Below, one piece after another: positions 8,717-18,340 of a stretch of 64,000 nt of DNA (positions are counted from its first letter, which is position 1; the number at the start of each line of letters is the position of its first letter). Origin of the DNA: Candidatus Binatia bacterium (lineage in GTDB: Bacteria; Desulfobacterota; Binatia; Bin18); the NCBI GenBank assembly GCA_022820725.1, contig JAJEFA010000010.1:248001-312000 (forward strand), given 5' to 3'. A program made the position numbers and the translations under genes. Under the pieces are notes generated by a model that ran no database searches, had not been told where the DNA came from, and worked only from the letters and a program-made list of their open reading frames with translations.

Positions 8717-10918
8717 ATGGGGATAGTCCACGGGGACAGAACGCTCAAAGAGGTCGTTGAGGAGCGCGAACGCAACCAGGCCGAAACCGGCTCGTCGTAC
8801 GGCCCCGAGGCCCTCCGCCTCTTTGCGCATGAGCCAACCCAGCTTGAGCGGATTTACTGGAAACTGATCACGGCGACACAGTATGGCCGCGACACCTCCA
8901 TGCTGATCTCAACCTCACCCAGCGCCATTACCGGGGAGTTGCTGCAATTTGTGGCCACCCCGGACGGGCGGGCCGTTGCCTCGTCCTGGGGGCTGTGCGG
9001 GCATTCCGGTGCCCTGCGTATGATGATCGGGACCATGGGCCAGTTGGACTATGACGCAGACCCCGGCCTGGGCGGCATCCACGACGGGGATATTTTCTCG
9101 TGTAACGACCCGGTTCACGGCAGCTCGCAAAACAACGATATGTATACCGTTCTGCCGCTCTTTGCCGAAGACAAACTCATTGGCTGGGCGGCGGCCAGCC
9201 TGCACCTGGTCGATGTCGGGAGTGCGTTTACGCCGGGTATGGCCGGGGTGTCGCCCACCACCTATACGGACGGATTCGTCGTTCCGCCCCAGAAGACCGG
9301 CCAGAACTTCGTCCAGTCCAAAGCCTGGGAGCTGACCCTCAAGCGGCGGACCCGGATGGGGGTGATGAATATCCTGGATGACAAAATGAAGCTGGTCGGC
9401 GCGCTGATGGTCCGCGAGCGCGTCCTCAATATGACCGAAGAGTTTGGGGCCAAACGCTTTGTCCAGGCCATGCACGAGATTATTGAGCGTGACCGGCGTG
9501 AGATTATCGAACGGGTCAAAGCCTGGCAGGTTCCCATGATCTCCCATCATCCTAAAATCATTCACGTCACCCAAAAGCAGTATCTGGGTACGGCGTTCCC
9601 GGAAGCTATCGACTGTACCCTCCACGTCCCGGCCACCTGTCAGATCAACCCCGACGGGACGATCACTCAGGATTTTCGCGGGGCCAGCTCTCAGGGGTTT
9701 ACCCACTATAATTGTTATCCTGGCGGCTGGAATCTGGGCGCGTATACCGACTTTCCGGTCCTGGCCATGGGACCGGCCATCAGCAACGCCATCTATGAAA
9801 TCGCCCAGCGCAAGACCGACCCCGGCAGCCTGTGCCAGCCCACCCGGGATGACCTGGGCTCGGTCCATGGCTGCGTCATGGCCATTGATGCGCACAGCAA
9901 TCTTGGCCGTGGCTATGCCCTGGGACGTTTTGCGCGGGGCTTTCTGGAAGAGGCCTGGGTCAACGAAGTCCTGTGGGGTATCAGCTCTTTCGAGGGCAGC
10001 TTCGCCAATGGTACTCCCTTTGCCAGCGCAGACTGGAGTCTGACTGCCAACATGCCCCTGGGTGTCACCCCCTGGCGGGATGGCGTGGCTGTGGCAGTCG
10101 GCACCGGCAACCCGTTGTCCGATATTGGTGAGGCGGAAGAATACGAGTTCCTGTGTCCGGCCGTTACCCACCTCAGTCGGGGGCTCGTGCCTGATGTGAT
10201 GGTGCATGGCAAGTATCGCGGTCCCGTGGCATTTGGCATCGGCTATCTGGTCACCAACCCCGGGGGGAAAATGACCTTCCACAGCACCGGCTCGCCAACC
10301 GGGACTTCGCCCGCCTGTATCGTCGGCATTTGCGGCGGTTATCCCGCCCTGCCCTCCTATATTCTGCTCCTGCACAAAACCAACGTCCGGGAACTGATTG
10401 ACCAGCAAATTCCGTTGCCACGCAACGCGCTCGAAGCGCGGGGCTATCTGGAACGCGGGCTGCTCACGGCCGAGCAGACGCTCGACAACGTCACCCAAAC
10501 CCCGGAGTGGGAAGTGACAGACGGTGATCTGATCTATTACGCCAATGAGGCCGGCAGCTCGTGGGGAGAGCCCTTGGACCGGGACCCAGCCCGAGTGCGC
10601 ACCGATCTGGAGGAAGGCTGGCTCTCGCCCGAGGTGGCCCAAACGGTCTACGGCGTCGTGGCGCAACGGACAGCCCACGAGTGGACAGTAGACGCAGAAG
10701 CCACCCAGCGGGCGCGACAGCGCCTCAAGAAACGGAGAAAGCACCGCGCCATACCGGTCCGGGACTGGTGGAGAAACGAACGCAAACACGTACAGGACAA
10801 CAGCCTGCCCGAGATGAGTCAGCGAATGTATCAGGACTGTCGCCAGTACGAGACCTTTCGAGACGCTTTTGTCTCGTTTTGGCAGGTAGCCAAGAACGGG
10901 GACACGTATGGATCGTAA
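8717..10918 (+). CDS. acxB: Acetone/acetophenone-carboxylase-like alpha subunit (hydantoinase B family)
   Basis: A 733-residue hydantoinase B/oxoprolinase-family protein. The long N-terminal region (ERIYWKLITATQYGRDTS), the IFSCNDPVHGSSQNND segment and the C-terminal GGGWG-equivalent GSSWGEPLDRDPARVR match the large subunit of acetone-carboxylase-type enzymes, which carboxylate ketones using ATP and bicarbonate. The next two genes are a gamma-like zinc protein and a hydantoinase A beta subunit, so all three parts are present. GAAAGGAG precedes the ATG. Its 3' end overlaps the next gene by 11 bases. The ketone substrate is unknown; acetone, butanone and acetophenone are candidates. The symbol reflects subunit homology only. 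Confidence 0.82.
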   Translation: MGIVHGDRTLKEVVEERERNQAETGSSYGPEALRLFAHEPTQLERIYWKLITATQYGRDTSMLISTSPSAITGELLQFVATPDGRAVASSWGLCGHSGALRMMIGTMGQLDYDADPGLGGIHDGDIFSCNDPVHGSSQNNDMYTVLPLFAEDKLIGWAAASLHLVDVGSAFTPGMAGVSPTTYTDGFVVPPQKTGQNFVQSKAWELTLKRRTRMGVMNILDDKMKLVGALMVRERVLNMTEEFGAKRFVQAMHEIIERDRREIIERVKAWQVPMISHHPKIIHVTQKQYLGTAFPEAIDCTLHVPATCQINPDGTITQDFRGASSQGFTHYNCYPGGWNLGAYTDFPVLAMGPAISNAIYEIAQRKTDPGSLCQPTRDDLGSVHGCVMAIDAHSNLGRGYALGRFARGFLEEAWVNEVLWGISSFEGSFANGTPFASADWSLTANMPLGVTPWRDGVAVAVGTGNPLSDIGEAEEYEFLCPAVTHLSRGLVPDVMVHGKYRGPVAFGIGYLVTNPGGKMTFHSTGSPTGTSPACIVGICGGYPALPSYILLLHKTNVRELIDQQIPLPRNALEARGYLERGLLTAEQTLDNVTQTPEWEVTDGDLIYYANEAGSSWGEPLDRDPARVRTDLEEGWLSPEVAQTVYGVVAQRTAHEWTVDAEATQRARQRLKKRRKHRAIPVRDWWRNERKHVQDNSLPEMSQRMYQDCRQYETFRDAFVSFWQVAKNGDTYGS

Positions 10919-11474
10919 AATGCAGGAACGCATCCGTCTCCTGGTTGACGGACAACTGCCGGAGGATCAGGTCAAAGACCTCATCAGAATGCCGGCCAAG
11001 GACCCGGACCGCTTCTGGACCTATCTGCACGTTCTCCAGGAGCGGGTGGCCTGGGACGATACCATTCTGCTGCGGATATCGGAGCATCTTTATATCGTAC
11101 GCAAAGAACGGGGCGGACGGGTCGTCAAATGCGACTGCGGACATGAATTCGGTGACTACCGGGTGAACTGGAAACTCCACAGCATGCTGGCTGTGCGGAA
11201 AACCAAAGAAGAGCTTGAAGAGGTGTATAACGCCGGCATTCTGCCCAATCCCGAACATTTGGAAGTCCGGGAGTTCTATTGTCCGGGGTGTTATGCCCAG
11301 CTCGGCGTTGAGGTCGCGCCCCACGGTTACCCGATTGTGTTTGAAGTCCTGCCCGACCTGGACAGCCTATACCGGGACTGGCTGGGCCGACCGCTGCCGG
11401 ACGAAAGTCCGGACTGGTATCAGGATCGTTCCGCCACCCTCACCGCAGCCTGGGTCGAGGAAGACGACCAATGA
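10908..11474 (+). CDS. acxC: Acetone-carboxylase-like gamma subunit
   Basis: A 188-residue protein matching the small gamma subunit of acetone carboxylases. It has a metal-binding-like cluster Cys75-x-Cys77-x-His79 (KCDCGHEFGDYRVNWK) and Cys125-x2-Cys128 (FYCPGCYAQL), then the GYPIVFEVLPDLDSLYRDW segment. Gamma is found in true ketone carboxylases and absent from ordinary hydantoinases, so it is the best evidence for the function of this operon. The ATG lies 11 bases inside acxB and its stop overlaps the start of acxA as ATGA, so all three subunits are translationally coupled. Confidence 0.82.
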   Translation: MDRKMQERIRLLVDGQLPEDQVKDLIRMPAKDPDRFWTYLHVLQERVAWDDTILLRISEHLYIVRKERGGRVVKCDCGHEFGDYRVNWKLHSMLAVRKTKEELEEVYNAGILPNPEHLEVREFYCPGCYAQLGVEVAPHGYPIVFEVLPDLDSLYRDWLGRPLPDESPDWYQDRSATLTAAWVEEDDQ

Positions 11475-13621
11475 CGGACCACTATTTTCTGACCCTGGAC
11501 GCGGGCGGCACAATGACCGACTGTTACCTCTCGGACGAGGCGGGTAACGGCTATATCGGCAAGAGCCTGACCGTCCCGGACAATCAGGCCGAGAGCTATC
11601 TTGAAGCAGTAGCCGACGCGGCTCAGGAAGCCGGCGTCACCCGCAGCCAGGTCCACGCCACCACCCAGATGGTCATTTATGCCGGTACGACGCTGACGAA
11701 CCTAGTGGTGACCGGAACCGGCGCAAAGGTGGGTCTGCTCGTCACGCGCGGTTTTGAACACTACCCTTCCATTGAGCGGGGCCTCACCTGGCTGGGCCAG
11801 ACGCGGATGGAACAGGCTAAATGGCAACTCCACGAACATACCGCTCCGTTAGTTTCTCTGAGGCATGTGAGAGGCATATCCGAACGGATTCTCGGCGGCA
11901 GTCCGTATCGTGCCGGCTCGCAACTGGCCGAAGGCACGGTCCTTATCCCGCTCAACGAAAAAGAGGTCGAAGAGGCGGTACACTTTTTCCTGGATGAGGG
12001 AATCGAAGCCATCGGTATTGTCTTTTTGTGTTCCTACACCGACCCTATCCATGAGCGTCAAGCCAAAGCCATTGCCGAGCGGGTGATGCGGGATCGCGGG
12101 CAGACCGTTCCGGTCGTCATTTCGGCCGATATCTGTCCGCGTCGCCAGGAAAGCACCCGCATGAAGAGCGTCTTGGTGGAATGTTACGGGGCAGAGCATA
12201 CGCGGGCTCAACTCCTTGCGGTTGAAGCCGCAGCCAGAGCCGACCGGTATCCCTACGAATTGGGGACCCTGCTTTTATACGGCGCGGTGGCCAGTATCCG
12301 TCACCCTCGGCTATATGAGACCGTTGTCTCAGGACCCATTGGTGGCATCCTGGGCGGCCAGGCATTGGCCGATGTCAAGGGCTGGCAGAATGTCGTGTGC
12401 TGCGACCTGGGCGGCACCACGTTTGATGTGGGTGCGATTGTCGATGGTCTGCTGCCGGTCGCGCGAAGTCTGGACTTTGCGCGCCATCGCCTGAACGCGC
12501 CGGCTTTGGGCATTGACTCCATTGGCTCGGGCGCGGGAACGGAGCTCCATGTGGACCCACGCTATAAACGGGTCACGCTGGGACCCCAGAGTGCCGGTCC
12601 TCAGGTCGGCGTCTGTCTCAATCATCCCGAGATTACGGTGGCCGATGTGGATTTGGTGTTGGGCTACCTCTCGCCGGACAATTTTCTGGGCGGACGGGTC
12701 ACGCTGGACCGCGACAAGGCCTTGGCCGCGCTTGAAGAACGGCTGGCTCGTCCGCTGGGCATAGAGGTGTATGAGGCATGCGAAGGGGTGCTGGACATGA
12801 TTCACGACTCCCTGGGCGACCATATTAACGGCTCATTGCTCAGCCGCGGACTCAGTCCTGGGGCCTATGTGCTCTTGGTGTACGGCGGCAGCGGCCCGCT
12901 CCATCTCTGGGGCGTGGCAGAGCGGGTTGAAGCCGCGGCCGTCTGTACCGTCCCTTGGGCCGCGGCCTTTTCGGCCTGGGGCATATCCGTGGCAGAAAAT
13001 TTTTGCCGCATTGAAAAAACCGTGGTGTGCACGCTCTCGCCTGAGCTGGCCCCTGATGAGCGTATCGAGGAAGCCAAAAAAGTCGCCACCGCCTGGCGCG
13101 AACTGGAAGAGCAGGCCTATACTGAACTCGCCCGGGTAGGAGTCGCCAGGGAGAAGATTCACTTCCGCTACGGCATCTCCGCGCGCTATGTCGGCCAACT
13201 GTTTGTGAGTTGGAGCGCCCACGTACCGCGTGGCACGGTCGAAACGCAGCATGACGTTGGGGTCTTGATCGAGAGTTTTGAGAAAGAATTTGGTCGGATC
13301 TATCCGGTTGCCGGCCGCTTCCCAGAAGCCGGCTATCAGATCGACGGTGCATTTATTGAAGCCGTGGTAGACAAGCGGGCGCCCATTACTCAACAATTCA
13401 AGCTTAGCAACAAAACACCAGACCCGGCGGCTGCAAAAGGGCAGCGTCAGGCCTACTGGAAAAAAGAATGGCTGGACTTCAATCTATGGGATATGGACCG
13501 CCTCCGGGCCGGGAATGTGGTCGACGGGCCGGCTATTATTGAGCATGCCATGACCACGTTTGTCATCCCGCCGGGGAAGCGGGTTGAGTGGGATGAGCAT
13601 CAGGTGCTGTGGTATCATTGA
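11471..13621 (+). CDS. acxA: Acetone-carboxylase-like beta subunit (hydantoinase A family)
   Basis: A 716-residue hydantoinase A/oxoprolinase-family protein, close to the length of acetone carboxylase beta subunits. Two ASKHA-type phosphate loops are visible: LDAGGTMTDCYL near residue 10 and CCDLGGTTFDVG near residue 315. This subunit is expected to bind ATP and phosphorylate the substrates. The C-terminal region contains the DGPAIIEHAMTTFVIPPG segment of the family. The gene starts inside the gamma stop codon and is followed 20 bases later by a CoA transferase gene, which would activate the 3-oxoacid product. Confidence 0.85.
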   Translation: MTDHYFLTLDAGGTMTDCYLSDEAGNGYIGKSLTVPDNQAESYLEAVADAAQEAGVTRSQVHATTQMVIYAGTTLTNLVVTGTGAKVGLLVTRGFEHYPSIERGLTWLGQTRMEQAKWQLHEHTAPLVSLRHVRGISERILGGSPYRAGSQLAEGTVLIPLNEKEVEEAVHFFLDEGIEAIGIVFLCSYTDPIHERQAKAIAERVMRDRGQTVPVVISADICPRRQESTRMKSVLVECYGAEHTRAQLLAVEAAARADRYPYELGTLLLYGAVASIRHPRLYETVVSGPIGGILGGQALADVKGWQNVVCCDLGGTTFDVGAIVDGLLPVARSLDFARHRLNAPALGIDSIGSGAGTELHVDPRYKRVTLGPQSAGPQVGVCLNHPEITVADVDLVLGYLSPDNFLGGRVTLDRDKALAALEERLARPLGIEVYEACEGVLDMIHDSLGDHINGSLLSRGLSPGAYVLLVYGGSGPLHLWGVAERVEAAAVCTVPWAAAFSAWGISVAENFCRIEKTVVCTLSPELAPDERIEEAKKVATAWRELEEQAYTELARVGVAREKIHFRYGISARYVGQLFVSWSAHVPRGTVETQHDVGVLIESFEKEFGRIYPVAGRFPEAGYQIDGAFIEAVVDKRAPITQQFKLSNKTPDPAAAKGQRQAYWKKEWLDFNLWDMDRLRAGNVVDGPAIIEHAMTTFVIPPGKRVEWDEHQVLWYH

Positions 13622-13641
13622 CGTATATGAGGAGGTGAAGC

Positions 13642-14877
13642 GTGTCCTTCCAATTACGCTACAGCATAGACAGCGAGGAGATCACTGTTGTTGCCATTGG
13701 GCTGTTTGTCGCCCCGAACAAGATGCTACTCGAATTGATGCGGCTCGGGGTGCGCGTCATTCTGGTCGAACCCATTATGGGGGCGCACCACGGCCGCGGC
13801 CTGCCCGACCGGGACCGTGGGCCCCTGAATCGGGCGGGGGTCAGCATCCCCTGGCAGATGCTGCACCGCGGCATGCAGGCAGTTGCCATCGACTTTCGCC
13901 AGGAGGCGGGCAAACGACTCGTCCTCGACCTCATTCGAGAAACCCATGTGCTGATCAGCAACTGGCCCCCGCGCATGGCGCCCTGGCTCGACTACGCCCA
14001 TCTGGTCGAGCATTGCGGCCCGTCGGTCATCAAGATCCAGTTCGACGGCGGGCACGACGGGCGGGCGGCCAACGATTATTCCATGCAGGGAGCGACCGGA
14101 TTAGCCCACGCCACCGGTGAGCCGCACGGCAGACCGCTCACCATTCCGGTGGCGTTTTTCGATATGCTCACCGGGCTGCACGGCCTGAACGCTTTCCATG
14201 TCGCCCTGCGTCGCTTGGCGGAAACCGGGCGGGGCGACTGCTATCAGATCGCGCTGGAACAGGTGGCCTTCCAAACCCTGGCGGAGTTGGGCTGGTACGC
14301 CCAAGCCGAGACAACGGGCGAGGGCCGGGAACCGATTGGCGACAATCTGCTGGACGCCGTCCATGGTCATTATTGCGCTCGGGACGGGAAGTTCGTCACC
14401 CTGAATCTGATTGGCGATTCGGTCTTACGTCGGCTGCGCGAAGCCACTGGCCTGCACCACCTCGCCCTCGACGAGCAGGGCCACGAGATTCACGGCGATC
14501 ATGCGCGCTACGAGCGGGTCGATACGATTAAGCAGCAAATTGCCGACTGGATTGCGGCCCGGCCGCAGGAAGAGGTACTGAAAACCCTGGGCCAGGCCGG
14601 GCTGGTAGTCGAGCCGTGTCGGGACAGTATCGAAGCGGAACAGCATGCTCGGGGTCTACCCTGCTTCCATCATGTTGACGACCCAGATCTCGGTTCGATC
14701 TGGGTGCCCGGCCCAGTGATCGAGGCTCGTGACCTGGAACCCTCCGACCTGCCCAGCGCCCCCCATCCTGGTGAGCACACCCACCTCGTTCTCAAGGAAG
14801 TCCTGGGACTGGCTTCGGAAGAGATAGCGGACCTGGAAAGCCAAAAAATTATTGCTGGTCCGCCGGCGGAGAATTGA
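13642..14877 (+). CDS. Family III (CaiB/BaiF-like) CoA transferase
   Basis: A 411-residue family III CoA transferase. The QGATGLAHATGEPHGRP region and AFFDMLTG segment hold the catalytic aspartate (Asp174) that forms the acyl-anhydride/CoA-thioester intermediates. The N-terminus is odd: where family members usually read like RVLDLTRVLAGP, this one reads EEITVVAIGLFVAPNKMLL, so the CoA-pocket edge may differ. A GTG start at 13642 has a strong AGGAGGTG site. Following the carboxylase subunits by 20 bases, it probably converts acetoacetate or a benzoylacetate-like product to its CoA ester, which is inference. Confidence 0.85.
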   Translation: MSFQLRYSIDSEEITVVAIGLFVAPNKMLLELMRLGVRVILVEPIMGAHHGRGLPDRDRGPLNRAGVSIPWQMLHRGMQAVAIDFRQEAGKRLVLDLIRETHVLISNWPPRMAPWLDYAHLVEHCGPSVIKIQFDGGHDGRAANDYSMQGATGLAHATGEPHGRPLTIPVAFFDMLTGLHGLNAFHVALRRLAETGRGDCYQIALEQVAFQTLAELGWYAQAETTGEGREPIGDNLLDAVHGHYCARDGKFVTLNLIGDSVLRRLREATGLHHLALDEQGHEIHGDHARYERVDTIKQQIADWIAARPQEEVLKTLGQAGLVVEPCRDSIEAEQHARGLPCFHHVDDPDLGSIWVPGPVIEARDLEPSDLPSAPHPGEHTHLVLKEVLGLASEEIADLESQKIIAGPPAEN

Positions 14878-14910
14878 GGGCAGACATCCTCACTCTGACC
14901 AGCACCGTTC

Positions 14911-15945
14911 CTAATCGGCTCCGTCATCCGGCCACGGCCGGATGCCAAACGGCAGGCGGGTGCGACGCAGGGAGAGGCCGTGTTTGATTTGTCGGACACG
15001 GCGATTGATTGCGGTCTGTGCCAGTATGTCCTTGGCGTTGAGCAGTTTTTCCAAGGCGGCCAGCCAGCTTTCATAATAGGTCGGCCGCGTCTCAGGCGAC
15101 TGCCGGTTCGCACTGGCAATCTCGGCAATCAGTCGCTCCTGAAACTCGGACCAAGCGTAGTGCCGCTGTTCGCATAGGGCGACCCCTAGGGCAAACGCGA
15201 TACCTTCCCACGGATCCTGGAACTGGAGTTCGCCGCTCTGCCGGGGCAGAGCGGCAGAGCCCTGCATGTCAGAGATGTTTCTCTGGGAAAGACCGGGCGG
15301 CTGTTTTTTCGCAGGCTCAACTCGCGCCACCCCAATCATCGCATCCCGCGTGACAATGGCCGTGAGCTCATCGAGTGTCATCTGCTCCGTGCCGGCCGGC
15401 CGCTCCGGCAGGACCATATACCGAGTCTGGAAGGTGCTGTTCCAGACCTGAATCTGGATGTTTTCGTCCAGCTCAAGCCCAAACTCCCGGAGCACCTCAC
15501 GCGGCCGACCCGTGACCCTGGAGCGGTACGACTGGCTCTTATACCAGAACGGCGGCAGGCCCAGGACCGGCCAGGGGTAACACGAGCATAAAGCGCAGAC
15601 GATCACGTTATGCGTCTGGGGCGTATTCTCCACCACAACCAAATGCTCGCCCTGTAAGCCGCCAAAGCCCAACTCGGCGATAGCGGCGGTGCCATTCTCA
15701 AGCAGACGGGCTTTATAGGCAGGGTCCGTCCAGGCCCGGGCAACCACCCGACAGCCGTTCAGCGGTCCGATATCGTTTTCGTATGAGTCCAGAACGGTAT
15801 CGAGCAATGCGGTGGAAACAAAATCTTTCTCAGCAAGCAGGGCTTCGATCGCCTTGACCTGAATCTCGCGTTCACGGTTCTGGTCGGGTGTCAACTGGCG
15901 CTGCTGAAAGGCCGCGCCGGTATCATGTTCGTGGGCATCACTCAT
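14911..15945 (-). CDS. Nitrile hydratase alpha subunit fused to a beta-like/accessory domain
   Basis: Residues about 20-210 are a nitrile hydratase alpha subunit: metal site Cys117-Ala-Leu-Cys120-Ser-Cys122, then [15 protein letters not shown] and the [14 protein letters not shown] core. After a Gln/Pro-rich linker (about 211-240), residues 243-320 ([30 protein letters not shown]) match the helical N-terminal half of the beta subunit, also found in nitrile hydratase accessory proteins. The SH3-like C-terminal beta half is absent and no separate beta gene is seen nearby. The second metal-site position is Ala, where Co enzymes usually have Thr and Fe enzymes Ser. It would hydrate nitriles to amides or a related substrate. 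Confidence 0.85.
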   Translation of the reverse strand: MSDAHEHDTGAAFQQRQLTPDQNREREIQVKAIEALLAEKDFVSTALLDTVLDSYENDIGPLNGCRVVARAWTDPAYKARLLENGTAAIAELGFGGLQGEHLVVVENTPQTHNVIVCALCSCYPWPVLGLPPFWYKSQSYRSRVTGRPREVLREFGLELDENIQIQVWNSTFQTRYMVLPERPAGTEQMTLDELTAIVTRDAMIGVARVEPAKKQPPGLSQRNISDMQGSAALPRQSGELQFQDPWEGIAFALGVALCEQRHYAWSEFQERLIAEIASANRQSPETRPTYYESWLAALEKLLNAKDILAQTAINRRVRQIKHGLSLRRTRLPFGIRPWPDDGAD

Positions 15946-16017
15946 CGTACGGTTCCCCCTCAGTCTGGAAGTAACGTTTCTCCTGCGGACACCCTACCGC
16001 TGTTCTGTGCACAACAA

Positions 16018-16043
16018 AAAGGGTGGCCTCACGACCACCCTTT
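16018..16043 (-). terminator. Rho-independent terminator after the flavin oxidoreductase gene
   Basis: A perfect 9-base stem (AAAGGGTGG / CCACCCTTT) with an 8-base loop. Read on the minus strand it is followed by TTGTTGT, giving a T-rich run of seven bases from the stem end. It sits 42 bases after the stop of the flavin oxidoreductase (16085) and before the nitrile hydratase gene, separating the two minus-strand units. Confidence 0.75.
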
Positions 16044-16084
16044 CCGTCTGCAAACACAAACGACACCCGGCCCGTATATGCGAC

Positions 16085-17419
16085 CTAGCCGGCCATGCCC
16101 AAGGCGGCCAGTGGTTCGCGGTCCACGACCGGGTCGCGCGTCACCCCGTTGCGATAGGCCACCGAGCCGGGGGTCCGTTCAAACGGATCGACCAGATCGA
16201 TTTCCTTGGCGTATTCTCGCAGTTGCGGGGTTAACTCTTGGGCAATCAGGCGCATACTCGTTTTGCGATCCTCGTCACCGACCGGCCCCTGGATATTGAA
16301 GAAGACAAAAATGCTCGGACGCAGCACCCGCAGCAAAGTCTTGGCTTTGGGCAGGACGGACTCCGGGGTGCCGATGAGGAGTTGGAGATTCTTCTGCGCC
16401 TTACCGTAGCCTTTGAGTAGTTTCTGACGGACAGTATCAAAATCGGTGGTGTCGGGCCGACCACCGTCCGAATGGGCACGCAGCTTCTCGGGGCTGACAC
16501 CCAGCCAGCTCCCACCCGGATGTTTGGCCAACATACGGATCGCCCCCTTGGAGTTATAGCCCGGCGGCAGGGTATGCTCGGGGCGGGAGAAAGCGTTCTG
16601 GCCGCCGCCGAACACAAAGTTCTTACCGATTTCCTGGGCCTTCTCTTCCGTCTCGGCCAGAAAGGTTGGAATCAGATAGCCAAAGTTTTCCGGGCCGGCC
16701 TGATAGCCGTGCTTGGCGGCTTCATCGGCGTAGAAATCCCACAGGTCACAGGTCGGCCCCAGGGCCGTGCCCAGCCCCAGATAGGGGTAGCGATGCTCCG
16801 CACACCAGCGGGCCGTCTCTGGACTCAGTACACCGGGAATCCACATGGGCGGATGCGGCTTCTGGTAGGGTAAGGCCCATGGGTTCACATGGCGATAGTG
16901 AAAATGCTTGCCCTCGTAGCGCCACGGTCCAGGCTTAGTCCAGGCCTGCACGATAAAGTCGTGGGCTTCGTTGAACATCTCCCGATTATAGGCCGGGTTG
17001 GCATTATTAAAGAACTGCTCGCTCCCCGCTCCCCGCACCCAGCCGGTCACCAAGCGCCCGCGCGAGATCAGATCAATCTCGGCCAGCTCTTCGGCCATGC
17101 GTAGCGGGTGTTTCAGGACGGGCAACGGATTGCCAATCAGGACAATGCGGACCTTTTTGGTAATACGGGCTAGAATGGAAGCTTCCACATTCATGACGCT
17201 GCCCATGCAGAAGGGGTTGCCGTGGTGCTCGTTGAGCGCGACGGCATCGAACCCGAGTTCTTCGGCATAGCAGTATTCGTCAAGGTAATAATTGTAATCG
17301 TTCGCCGCCTGCTCACGGTCGAACAGGGCGTTGGACACGGCGAAGTAGGCTTTGTTCTTGAGTATCTCGTCTTCGTTGAGACCACGATAGGGCCGTTCGG
17401 TGAAATAGGAAATTTGCAT
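16085..17419 (-). CDS. LLM-class flavin-dependent oxidoreductase (long form)
   Basis: A 444-residue luciferase-like flavoprotein, longer than the 290-365-residue ones elsewhere in the window. Motifs include FDAVALNEHHGNPF, VRIVLIGNPLPVLKHPLRMAEE and SRGRLVTGWVRGAG. The frame is open upstream, but ATG 17419 (MQISYFTERPYRG) has a clear AGGAG site seven bases ahead and matches the family start. It lies 36 bases after the alpha/beta hydrolase stop in the same direction, a two-gene operon closed by the terminator at 16018-16043. Reaction unknown. Confidence 0.9.
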   Translation of the reverse strand: MQISYFTERPYRGLNEDEILKNKAYFAVSNALFDREQAANDYNYYLDEYCYAEELGFDAVALNEHHGNPFCMGSVMNVEASILARITKKVRIVLIGNPLPVLKHPLRMAEELAEIDLISRGRLVTGWVRGAGSEQFFNNANPAYNREMFNEAHDFIVQAWTKPGPWRYEGKHFHYRHVNPWALPYQKPHPPMWIPGVLSPETARWCAEHRYPYLGLGTALGPTCDLWDFYADEAAKHGYQAGPENFGYLIPTFLAETEEKAQEIGKNFVFGGGQNAFSRPEHTLPPGYNSKGAIRMLAKHPGGSWLGVSPEKLRAHSDGGRPDTTDFDTVRQKLLKGYGKAQKNLQLLIGTPESVLPKAKTLLRVLRPSIFVFFNIQGPVGDEDRKTSMRLIAQELTPQLREYAKEIDLVDPFERTPGSVAYRNGVTRDPVVDREPLAALGMAG

Positions 17420-17455
17420 AAGGCATTCTCCTTCGGACGAGCTTGTCCCACGCAA

Positions 17456-18241
17456 TTACGACGCCAGGAACTCTTGCACGATTTTGACAAATTCGGCTGC
17501 GTTTTCTATTTCCGGACGATGGCCGACATTGGCGATTTCCACTGACTTAGCCCCGTCAATGGCTTTGGTATAGGCGGCAATACAGCCCGGTGGCACGATC
17601 CGGTCTTCGGCCCCGCGGATCAGTAAGGTGGAGGCGTTTTTCACGCCGCGCAACAGATAAGGCAAACTCGGATTGTGCATATACGGCTCCCAGCCGATGC
17701 GCGCGCTTTCCGCCCGGGCGTCCTCGAATGCCTCGAATTGCTCCGGTGTCATCTCGCCGCCGTAGATTTCCCCGAATTCGGTGGTCCCTGGGTCGGCAAC
17801 GGTTGCCCGTAAATGGGTCCGAATCGTCACCGGGAAGATATCCCATATTTCGCCCTTCTCGGGCTTGAGCCCCATCGGACCCACCAGAATCAGATGGTCG
17901 AAAATCTTGGGGTCGGCCGCAACCATCTCAGCGGCGATGAATCCACCGGCTGAGAACGCGACGACGTCCACCGGGTCGAGCCCCATTTCTCTGACCGCCA
18001 TGCTATACAGGCCGGCCAGATCGCGGAAACTCCGAATCCACTCCAAACGTGGGGTTTTGCCAAAACCGGGCTGGAGCGGAATCACGAACGCGTGCTCGGC
18101 CGCCAACTCGTCATTCCATTTCATCCATCCGGGGAATCCCAGCTCATCATGCAGCATTAACAGGGGTTTACCTGATCCGCCCTTAATGAGCGTTAATTCA
18201 GCTTCGGCTATATGAGCCTTCTGTTCAGTCCAGTTTGCCAA
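17456..18241 (-). CDS. Alpha/beta-fold hydrolase, probable TTG start
   Basis: The 261-residue protein has the hydrolase core: PLLMLHDELGFPGW oxyanion region, nucleophile elbow AFSAGG with Ser97, acid in RGAEDRIVPP and His in NVGHRPEIEN near the end. The His-Gly of the usual HG motif is replaced by His-Asp. No suitable ATG exists; a TTG at 18241 has a perfect AAGGAGG nine bases upstream, so it is chosen over the farther ATG at 18295. It is the first gene of an operon with the long flavin oxidoreductase, perhaps hydrolysing its substrate or product. Confidence 0.82.
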   Translation of the reverse strand: MANWTEQKAHIAEAELTLIKGGSGKPLLMLHDELGFPGWMKWNDELAAEHAFVIPLQPGFGKTPRLEWIRSFRDLAGLYSMAVREMGLDPVDVVAFSAGGFIAAEMVAADPKIFDHLILVGPMGLKPEKGEIWDIFPVTIRTHLRATVADPGTTEFGEIYGGEMTPEQFEAFEDARAESARIGWEPYMHNPSLPYLLRGVKNASTLLIRGAEDRIVPPGCIAAYTKAIDGAKSVEIANVGHRPEIENAAEFVKIVQEFLAS

Positions 18242-18340
18242 GAATCTTTCCTCCTTACACAAGGTTTTCGCACTCGGACCCCTCCTCCCCTCCACAACCG
18301 GATTACTTAATCAGGCCCGACCTGAATTGTCCACACGCTC

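Noticed and set aside
8915-10933. A 672-codon open frame on the minus strand opposite the acx-like alpha subunit
   Set aside because: It mirrors the codon structure of a clear hydantoinase B gene, has no recognisable domain and is a high-GC antisense artefact.
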